From assembly GCF_000149955.1 (NCBI RefSeq), contig NW_017264857.1, forward strand, positions 1 through 47,017: a stretch of 47,017 bases of DNA, given 5' to 3'. Shown one piece after another: positions 40,531 through 47,017 of this stretch (positions are counted from its first letter, which is position 1; each line of letters opens with the position of its first letter). The stretch comes from Fusarium oxysporum f. sp. lycopersici 4287. Taxonomy: Eukaryota > Ascomycota > Sordariomycetes > Hypocreales > Nectriaceae. Position numbers and translations under genes: made by a program. The notes under the pieces are model-generated. The model saw only the letters and a list, made by a program, of their open reading frames with translations. It had not been told where the DNA came from and made no database searches.

Positions 40531-40546
40531 TCGGAGTATCGGAGTG
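40531..40546 (+). promoter_or_regulatory. Tandem TCGGAGTA / TCGGAGTG sites in the nitrilase-dehydrogenase promoter
   Basis: TCGGAGTA at 40531-40538 is followed directly by TCGGAGTG at 40539-40546, about 155 bp from the nitrilase start and 220 bp from the dehydrogenase start. The 8-mer matches those in the other two cluster promoters. It is a candidate binding site for the Zn2Cys6 protein encoded at 37047. Confidence 0.6.
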
Positions 40547-40767
40547 GAAGAAGGTTCTCCGCGCCGGCAGAACAGGCGATCCGGCACCGAGTCAGCAACC
40601 ATGTGCAACACGATAATGAAGTAGCCACAAGTAGCCAACATCTATTCTATAGTAGATGTATATATAACGTCCCGAGGGAATCATTCATTCCTTCATTTTA
40701 CATACCTGGACTTACTCGTATCAAGGTCGATCATCACTGACAGTAACACCTGTCCCGGTCATCAGAA

Positions 40768-41072
40768 ATGGCTACCGAATATACATTCGAAGGCTGACAG
40801 GGTAAGGATGCTTCGTCTGCCCAGGGAAACCTCGTCTGGGGGAAGTTTCAGCCGAAGAGATGGGAGGAAACAGATGTCGATATCCGGGTCACTCATTCAG
40901 CCATATGCGGCTCTGACATACACACCTTGAGCAATGGATGGGTGAGTCCACACTCCAGCACAGCCCATATTTTGCCCAATTCTCGTGCTAATATAACATC
41001 AATTAGGGTAGCACCAAGTTTCCGGTCGTAGTAGGTCATGAAATCGTTGGCAAAGTGCTGCAACAGTCCTAA
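40768..41072 (+). pseudogene. Zinc-dependent alcohol dehydrogenase (cinnamyl-alcohol-dehydrogenase-like), truncated relic
   Basis: Exon 1 is 40768-40941, the intron 40942-41006 (GTGAGT donor, GCTAAT branch, AATTAG acceptor), and exon 2 ends at TAA 41070-41072. The N-terminal GroES-like domain is clear: GNLVWGKFQPKRWEETDVDIRVTHSAICGSDIHTL (catalytic Cys within CGSD) and FPVVVGHEIVGKVL (GHE). Codon 10 is TGA where related proteins have a residue between Gly and Gln, probably a lost Trp. After 78 codons the frame stops, and no nucleotide-binding domain follows before the aminotransferase. So roughly three quarters of a normal 350-residue enzyme are gone. In the intact cluster it would reduce the aldehyde made by the decarboxylase. 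It shares a promoter region with the nitrilase relic. Confidence 0.8.
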
Positions 41073-41443
41073 GCAACAATTCATTTTCAGGGCTTGAATT
41101 GATACAGTAGCCGCCTTTGTCTTAGCACAGACTAAATACTCTAGAACAACCTGAGTATCAACCAAATCACACAGCGTAAAACAACAGGTCTTTAAGCGGC
41201 TTCTCCAGCATAGGACAACCAGGTAGGAATTAAAAATGATGACGAGTCTAAGTAAACGAAGTTACAATAGCTAACAGAATTAAATTACCTATGCCTATGG
41301 ACTTGGATCTAATTTACAGGATAGCTTTTTACCCTACATCATGAAACCAAGTCCCTTTTGACTTTTCAAGCCCTAAGCAACTTGACTAGCGTTATCATTA
41401 CTATCTACTCTTCACGGGCTCTAGAAAATTAAGCTTATGTTTC
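41073..41443. other. Spacer replacing the missing dehydrogenase 3' part
   Basis: 370 bp of moderately AT-rich DNA without coding features. The missing C-terminal domain of the dehydrogenase would be expected here but cannot be read in any frame, so it was deleted or replaced. No transposon end was recognised. Confidence 0.4.
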
Positions 41444-42958
41444 TCAGAGGGTACCGTCCTCGAGATACGACCGTATAGCGCGCCCAAATCGCTCTACCAC
41501 TCGAGCAATCCCCTCCTCCTGTGCTGCGGCAAAGGTCAGGCGAAAGCTCACACCTCGCATCTCTGTCACATTGGTCATGAACCAGCTTCCTTTGCTGACG
41601 ACCACTCCATTCTCCTGAGCCTTCGAGAATATCGTGTCTTCCATATATCGATATGCCTCCCATTCGCTATCCTTATTGTTCATTGCCAGGCTTGGATAGG
41701 ACAAGTTGAGGTTGATCCATAGAAACATGCCCACGTCGGGAACTCTCCAGGAACAAATACCCGAGGGAAGATGCGCCTTACACGCTGTAGAAAGGATATC
41801 CCGACGGCGCCGGTACTGAACAGAGAGCATCATAGCCCACCGGATGAACCCCTCGTGGCCCCAAGTCTGGTCCAATAGCTTGTATATCATCGCCTGGGAT
41901 GGGCCGCTCGGCGACGCCACGCTGACCTCTGAGTATGCAATGAATTTATTGATCACTTGGGAACTTGCTGTTACCCACCCGCAACGTAGGCCGGGCGCTA
42001 GCACCTTGGATGTTGTATCCATCCGGAGAACGCGCCCGGAAACATCGAGGGACAAGTAGGAAGCTGGCAAGCTTCGCAGGTAGTCATCAGCATCTAAGCC
42101 CTTGTCTGAGTCTTCGGAAGAATTCTTTCCTAGCTGTATGAGATAGTATGGATCGTCTTCAAAGATGTAAAGATCATGCGCCTCGGCGACTCTGTAGATA
42201 GCCTGGCGGCGCTCTAGGCTCTGAGTCGAACCCGTAGGGTTCTGCCCACATGGAATCATGTAGAGTACAGATGGTTTGGGACCCTTTGTCGAGTCCCAGT
42301 TCTCTAGTTTGTGGTTGAGATCCTCTGACACAAGCCCCAGTTCGTCCATGGCTACACCTTGGATCTTGAGACCCTGTGCAAGCGCCGCACTAAGAGTGCC
42401 CGTGTATGTGTGGCTCTCCATCAAAATAGTATCCCCAGGGTTGCAAAATAGTCGGAAAGCAATCTCCATGGCAGAGGTCGTGCCGCAGGTAATTGCGCAT
42501 TCCCAATCGCTGTAAGGGGGGTCATGAAGCAATTCCATATGCTCGGTCACTTAGCGGAGGACCTGAGGCGACCCTCCTGCATATCCATGGTTCATGACAA
42601 TGTCAAGATCATACTCATCCTCTCCTTTAACACAATCCATCGAGACGGTAGAGCCTAAGCCTTCGGGTCCTGGGCAAAGCATTTCAAGAGCCTTCCACGG
42701 GAAGTATTCTGCCCACGGCCGTGCAGTTCCGAGGCTTATCATGTCCGGAGGGGCCGCTCTTGCGGCCGCCTTAAGCGAAGATGTGTGCTGTTGCTGACTG
42801 TCTTCGCTGAAGCGGTGATCCCAGCTTTTAGCCACGGGGTTTCCGCCTCGCTGTCGGACCTTGAAAAAGGTTGAGCATGTATATGGCGCGCTGCCTTTGG
42901 GCAGAAGTTGGGATGCCGCCCGTTTGTTGTCGATCTCAGACAGTTTGCTTTTGAGCAT
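41444..42958 (-). pseudogene. Aromatic/alpha-aminoadipate-type aminotransferase (ARO8-like), otherwise intact but with one in-frame stop
   Basis: The reverse strand from ATG 42958 to the stop at 41444 is one continuous frame of 504 codons broken only by TAA at 42551-42553 (codon 136, between GGSPQVLR and VTEHMELLHDPPYSDWE). It is a class I/II PLP aminotransferase: TSAMEIAFRLFCNPGD, CGQNPTG (239-243), IFEDDPYY, and DTTSKVLAPGLRCGW with the PLP lysine at about residue 318. The C-terminal FRLTFA arginine follows. Size and motifs match fungal Aro8-type enzymes, which transaminate aromatic amino acids, kynurenine or aminoadipate. No intron can remove the TAA. It would supply the 2-keto acid for the divergent decarboxylase at 43359. 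Readthrough or a base-call error is possible, so the gene may be only very recently dead or alive in other isolates. Confidence 0.85.
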
Positions 42959-43358
42959 GATGGTTATTGAAGATTGCGTCTGGAATATGCCAGCGGTTAA
43001 GATGACAATGACGTGTAAAGTGTAGATTCGAGAAGACCAGTGATTTTAAGGGGATCTTGTGAAAATCACTAAAGCGAGGGATGTTAAATAGATGAGTTTT
43101 GCACATAGTCATGTTGGTGGTCCTCGGAGTAATTGCTTCGGAGTAGCCGCATGGACGTCATTGCACGTTGGAATACGCTCATCGTGTGCCTTCGGAGTAA
43201 GGTGAAGGGTGATCATGTTCAAAATCGGACTCGGGACCTTGATACGCCGATCGATTTATTTCATTAGCTGACACATCGACGGTCGAGTATAAGTACCGCG
43301 CCTTCATTTCTGGGCTCAGCCAACCGTGACACTCACAACACTCCCCTTCTTACTCACA
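42959..43358. promoter_or_regulatory. Bidirectional promoter of aminotransferase and decarboxylase
   Basis: Four hundred base pairs separate the two divergent ATGs. Three TCGGAGTA copies lie near the middle (listed separately). A TATA-like GTATAAGTA at 43286-43294 sits 65-73 bp before the decarboxylase start. Such head-to-head sharing supports joint control of two consecutive pathway steps. Confidence 0.6.
43124..43199 (+). promoter_or_regulatory. Three TCGGAGTA sites between aminotransferase and decarboxylase
   Basis: Exact copies are at 43124-43131, 43138-43145 and 43192-43199, all in one orientation; the first two are 14 bp apart. They are 166-241 bp from the aminotransferase ATG and 160-235 bp from the decarboxylase ATG. 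The same octamer occurs in the regulator and nitrilase/dehydrogenase promoters. Confidence 0.65.
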
Positions 43359-45083
43359 ATGGCGTCTGTGGCACCAACCATCAAGCTTGCTGACTACCTC
43401 TTTACTCGTCTGCACCAGCTTGGTGTCAAGTCAGTCCACGGTGTGCCCGGTGACTATAACCTGGCGTTGCTCGACCATGTTGAACCCTGCGGCTTGCGCT
43501 GGGTTGGCAATACTAATGAGCTCAATGCCGCCTATGCTGCAGATGGATACTCCAAGATCAAAGGAATTGCAGCTATTATTACAACCTTCGGCGTGGGTGA
43601 GCTTTCGGCTATCAATGGTATTGCTGGCGCTTATGCAGAACGAGCACCTGTCGTCCACATCGTCGGCAGCCCGAAAAGAGAGTCTCAAGAGTCCCGTGCT
43701 AAGATCCATCATACCTTCAATGATGGTGACTACCGTCGCTTTGCTGCGATGTCTGCGCATGTTACCGTGTCTCAGGTGCATTTGTGGGATTTTCGAACTG
43801 CGGCTACTCAGATCGATGAGGTCTTGAAAGAATGTTTGCTCAAGAGTCGACCTGTATATCTCGAAGTCCCAGTGGATATGGTTGCGACGCTCGTACCCAG
43901 CGTTGGCCTCCAGTCCCCCATTCAGCTTCCTGGTCCACTGCACCTACCGACTCACGAAAACGTCCAATCACAAATTCTGAGCAGAATCTATAGTGCTCAG
44001 CAACCCATTATTCTCGTGGACGGCGAAATCAGACCTTTCGGTATCATAAAAGACGTGCAGCGGCTGGTGGAGTTGACCCATTGGCCTACGTGGACTACGG
44101 GCTTTGGCAAAGGCCTTTTGGACGAGACACTCCCCAACATGCATGGAGTCAACCGAGGCAAATACGGAGACCCTATTGAGACGGCCTTTATAGCTGAAGC
44201 AGACTTGGTCCTGTGCTTTGGGCCTCATCTTAGTTCGACCAATACTTTCGGTTACTCTAGCGTCCCCAAGACGGACGTGTCAATCTTGATCAAAGAAAAC
44301 GAGGTCCAAATCGGCGATTCAGTATTCCGAGACGTCCCTGCAAGCTCTATCACCTCGTGGCTCTCTCAGAATCTGGACACCTCTCGAGTCAGGCGCTACA
44401 GCACATATATAGAGCTGCCTCGGCCCACTGTGCTATCATTCTCAAATCTCGAGGGCCACAAACCCATCACCCAAAAGAGCCTGTGGCTGCTCCTCGCCAA
44501 CATATTCCGCCCTGGGGACATCATTCTCGGTGAAACCGGGACTGCTGGCCACGGTGTGCGAACAATGCCTCTACCCAAGTCCACGCGAGCTTTTGTTCCA
44601 GTTACATGGCTCTCCATCGGTTACATGCTTCCCGCAGCACAAGGAGCTGCACTAGCTCAACGGGAACTAATCGAGGCTTCTACTTACAACGGCAATAATG
44701 CCTCTCGAACAGTCCTGTTCATCGGGGATGGTAGCTTTCAGATGACAGTCCAGGAGTTATCTACAATTATCAGACATAACTTGAACGTTATTGTGTTTGT
44801 TATCAATAATGATGGATATACCATTGAAAGATGCATTCATGGTTATACACAAAGCTACAACGACATTGCGCGGTGGAGGTATTGCGAGGCCCCAAGCTTC
44901 TTTGGGGCTTCTAGTGCGTTCACGGCCAAGGTTGCAACGTGGGCTGAGCTGGACAGTGTGTTGAGAAACGAAGAGTTGCTGGATGGCGATGGACTGCGCC
45001 TTGTGGAAATCGTCATGGATCGCGAGGATGCACCGGAGGGGAGTTTATTGGACATGCTGAAAGTACAGAAAGCTCATGGTTGA
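43359..45083 (+). CDS. Thiamine-diphosphate 2-keto-acid decarboxylase (pyruvate/phenylpyruvate/indolepyruvate decarboxylase family)
   Basis: A single exon of 574 codons starts at ATG 43359; the upstream in-frame GTG at 43326 is not a likely start. It is complete for the family: VHGVPGDYN near the N-terminus, catalytic Glu54 in NTNELNAAYAADGY, the His118-His119 pair in KIHHTFNDGDY, GETGTAGHG (392-400), and the diphosphate/metal motif from GDGS (457-460) to NN (484-485). Fungal members decarboxylate pyruvate, phenylpyruvate, indolepyruvate or branched keto acids to aldehydes in the cytosol. Clustering with an Aro8-like aminotransferase, an alcohol dehydrogenase and a nitrilase favours an aromatic or branched-chain keto acid (Ehrlich pathway) over glycolytic pyruvate. 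It is the only metabolic gene of the cluster without a visible lesion. The promoter has three TCGGAGTA sites. Confidence 0.93.
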   Translation: MASVAPTIKLADYLFTRLHQLGVKSVHGVPGDYNLALLDHVEPCGLRWVGNTNELNAAYAADGYSKIKGIAAIITTFGVGELSAINGIAGAYAERAPVVHIVGSPKRESQESRAKIHHTFNDGDYRRFAAMSAHVTVSQVHLWDFRTAATQIDEVLKECLLKSRPVYLEVPVDMVATLVPSVGLQSPIQLPGPLHLPTHENVQSQILSRIYSAQQPIILVDGEIRPFGIIKDVQRLVELTHWPTWTTGFGKGLLDETLPNMHGVNRGKYGDPIETAFIAEADLVLCFGPHLSSTNTFGYSSVPKTDVSILIKENEVQIGDSVFRDVPASSITSWLSQNLDTSRVRRYSTYIELPRPTVLSFSNLEGHKPITQKSLWLLLANIFRPGDIILGETGTAGHGVRTMPLPKSTRAFVPVTWLSIGYMLPAAQGAALAQRELIEASTYNGNNASRTVLFIGDGSFQMTVQELSTIIRHNLNVIVFVINNDGYTIERCIHGYTQSYNDIARWRYCEAPSFFGASSAFTAKVATWAELDSVLRNEELLDGDGLRLVEIVMDREDAPEGSLLDMLKVQKAHG

Positions 45084-45609
45084 TACTGATCGCATCAGCA
45101 ATATGCAATCGATTCATTTCTGCCTTTTCCAGTACGATTTTCTCCCTAGTGTATCCGAGTTCGCGCACAAAAGGAAAACAAACGGTCTACCAACCTCTCG
45201 GATGTCCTTTATCCTTTGGCCATTCGATGTGACTCTGGCCCGGCTGCTTTTATGGCCAATGAACGTGAAAGAGTGCAGGCCTAGATCTCTAGCCGAAACA
45301 TTCTCTTCAAACTAAACCTAGCCATTTCCAGGCTGTCGGTGATATTATTAGACGTGGTGCAGTCAGTTACGGTTAGTAGAGTCGATAGTGTCCTCTCCTT
45401 GTCCCGTTATTGGGTTCCCAAACGCTAGTACCTGAGTTAGTGGACGGCTAACAAATGCAATTTCCCGTCACCACCACTGCCTCGTGTCGCGATCCCCTTT
45501 GGCGGCAGGGCGAACAAACAAAAATATCTCAGCCCGCAATTTCTATTTGTTTGTTTCTGCTCTCTTACCCGCTCTGCCTTCCGTCACTCGTTCATTCTCT
45601 GGAGCCAAG
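45084..45609. other. Intergenic spacer
   Basis: About 520 bp holding the decarboxylase 3' flank and the promoter of the secreted protein. A CT-rich leader precedes the start at 45610. No other feature was recognised. Confidence 0.35.
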
Positions 45610-46499
45610 ATGCGTTTCACTCTGTTTTGTGCAGCCGCTTTGGCAGCAAGCCCTGCATTCGCCAGTGTTTGCAAGCCCCGTTCTTTAAGCGGTTCAAGTC
45701 AGTAAAACTCTTTGCGACAAGACCGAAGAACATGACTCACATCCTTACAGCCACTGCCTCTGTTGAGTCTGCCATTTCAAGCCTCCCTTCTGCTACGAGC
45801 AGCGAGCTTCAGACTACTGTGACGGGTACCATGACAGCCACTTCCGCCGACCTGTTGAGCACCACCGCGACGTCAACCTCAAATGATGACTCCACGACAG
45901 AAGCAGCAACCACTGCCGCAACAACTTTCCCAGCAGAGACCACCGACCTCGAAGCATCCACCACGACCGCTGAAGCCACCACAAGCGAAGCAGCCTTCGA
46001 ACCAGTTCCTACCTTCGACGTTGTTGGAAAAGGCGCTCAAGTAGATGGTCAATATCTGCTAGGATACCAATCAGCTGGTTTCTTTGTTGGATGGCAATAC
46101 CCATCTACGAACTACCGCCTGACCTTTTCCATCGACGCCACGACCAATCGCGTTCTAGACGTAAACGGAAACATCTTGTGCATTCAATATGGAGAGGATG
46201 GGGATGCTAGCTTGCTCAGGACCTGCAGCAACAATATGCTCAACCAGCCAGATTATGCCCCGGTTACGTGTGAGCAAACGCGCGATCAAGAGCTTGACTG
46301 TTCTGTCCCTGCGAAAACCTGCACTCTTGACTTTGATACTTTGGAGACTATTTGTACTACGCTCACGGGGACGTTCGATAACTTCTACACATACTCTGGG
46401 AGGCAGGATGGGATATTCTTGTCAATGGCGGGGGTTACCAATCCCGGTGCAAACTACCAGGCTGTCGTGCTTGCAATTACACCTAGCGGATCAAAATAA
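45610..46499 (+). CDS. Secreted Ser/Thr-rich cell-wall-type protein
   Basis: Exons 45610-45697 and 45751-46499, with the intron at 45698-45750 (GTCAGT donor, CTTACAG acceptor), give 278 residues. The N-terminus is a classic signal peptide (MRFTLFCAAALAASPAFAS). A roughly 90-residue Ser/Thr/Ala/Glu-rich linker follows (TTATSTSNDDSTTEAATTAATT), expected to be heavily O-mannosylated. A compact C-terminal domain holds the rest: FDVVGKGAQVDGQYLLGYQSAGFFVGW and several cysteines (ILCIQYG, RTCSNN, VTCEQT, LDCSVPAKTCTLDFDTLETICTT) that probably form disulfides. There is no GPI signal at the end. The layout fits a fungal wall-associated or secreted protein family; I do not know a function. The signal peptide is only in frame with the body after splicing, which supports the exon model. 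Confidence 0.82.
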
Positions 46500-46825
46500 G
46501 CTAGGAATGACTTCAGACAGATGCATGTGTAGCTTACGTCAATCTTCAATCCAGGCCTGGCATCCTTTACAGCCAATCAAGACATTGTAACGACCAAATA
46601 TTCTTGAATGCCTAGGCATAAATTTAGGATAATTCAGAATGAAATTGGAGATTGTTCAACTATTTGTTCTCACAGCTTATATACCGCACAGCCTGCGGGC
46701 ACGCTTGTCCGATCTAGCACACGTCTCAGAGGGGGAAACCTTCGGGCAAAAACCCCCTCTTTGCCACAAGCCAGAACCATTGCCGGCACCAGACCGTCGC
46801 ATCTACTCGACAAAAGTTTGACCAC
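46500..46825. other. Convergent intergenic spacer
   Basis: Separates the 3' ends of two convergent genes. The short open frames here show no family features. Confidence 0.35.
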
Positions 46826-47017
46826 TTAAAAGTTGCGGAGGTAGTCACCAAAGAGCAGCTTCAGCATGCCCAGATCAATGCTGGGGAAGAATCCACCAGC
46901 GAACTTGAGGGCGGCATTGCCAAGCTTGGACTTGAGACCCTCGACAAAGCGCCACTAAGAACTGTCAGTCTTGTGATGGCAAGGAGGAGGACATAGTTGA
47001 CTAACCTGGTATGCTTC
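46826..47017 (-). CDS. 3' end of an unidentified gene (5' part off the window)
   Basis: The reverse strand shows a last exon at 46826-46954 and the tail of the previous exon at 47006-47017. They are separated by a 51 bp intron at 46955-47005 (GTTAGT donor, TTCTTAG acceptor). Joined, they read EAYQ-WRFVEGLKSKLGN, then ALKFAGGFFPSIDLGMLK, then LLFGDYLRNF and a TAA stop. The amphipathic, well-ordered sequence and clean splice signals indicate a real gene, but 46 residues are too few for me to name the family. It is convergent with the secreted-protein gene. Confidence 0.6.

Noticed and set aside
42545..42560. Programmed readthrough of the aminotransferase TAA
   Set aside because: The context is TAA-G, not the known fungal TGA-CTA readthrough motif; a nonsense mutation is simpler.

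Overview
The window looks like nuclear DNA of a filamentous ascomycete (Pezizomycotina, probably Sordariomycetes). The genes carry short GT-AG introns of about 45-95 bp, many with CTRAC-type branch sites. Fungal-only families are common: three Zn2Cys6 regulators, a GNT1-like GT8 enzyme and a 4CL-like CoA ligase. AT-rich gene-free blocks and paired repeats that differ largely by C/T and G/A transitions suggest repeat-induced point mutation. No species can be named from sequence reading alone.

Layout. 1-5.3 kb: a left-truncated kinase-like gene (-), a small conserved fungal protein (+), an AT-rich block, and an amidohydrolase with one intron (+). 5.3-9.8 kb: a GT8 glycosyltransferase (+), two abutting hydrolase relics on opposite strands, a short gag-like retroelement fragment entering an assembly gap (8545-8883), and an SDR whose C-terminus lies in that gap (-). 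11-14.9 kb: a Zn2Cys6 regulator (-), a 600 bp terminal-inverted-repeat element and an intact MBL-fold lactonase-like enzyme (+). 14.9-24.7 kb: a long gene-poor AT-rich stretch, a Zn2Cys6 regulator (-) next to a seven-exon acyl-CoA ligase (-), and a decayed gene of unknown family.

25.7-33 kb holds the most distinctive intact pair. One gene (-) fuses a nucleotide-sugar transporter to a large C-terminal domain that looks luminal. The other (+), transcribed divergently across 1.45 kb, joins a sugar nucleotidyltransferase, a HAD phosphatase and an APH-like kinase in one chain. Together they look like activation, transport and possibly transfer of an unusual activated sugar. A small conserved-looking gene follows.

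33.8-35.5 kb: a GNAT pseudogene and a repeat protein. 37-45 kb is a compact catabolic cluster: Zn2Cys6 regulator (+), nitrilase (-), zinc alcohol dehydrogenase (+), aromatic-type aminotransferase (-) and a pyruvate/phenylpyruvate-type decarboxylase (+). Aminotransferase, 2-keto-acid decarboxylase and alcohol dehydrogenase are the three Ehrlich-pathway steps. The 8-mer TCGGAGTA, or its reverse complement, recurs in the regulator's promoter and in both bidirectional promoters (six exact copies), which suggests one regulon. Only the decarboxylase is intact: nitrilase, dehydrogenase and aminotransferase carry stops, and the regulator has probably lost its C-terminal tail. The right end has a secreted Ser/Thr-rich wall-type protein and the 3' end of an unidentified gene.

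Exon coordinates were read by eye from splice signals and frame continuity. Family calls rest on motif recognition; no database search was run.
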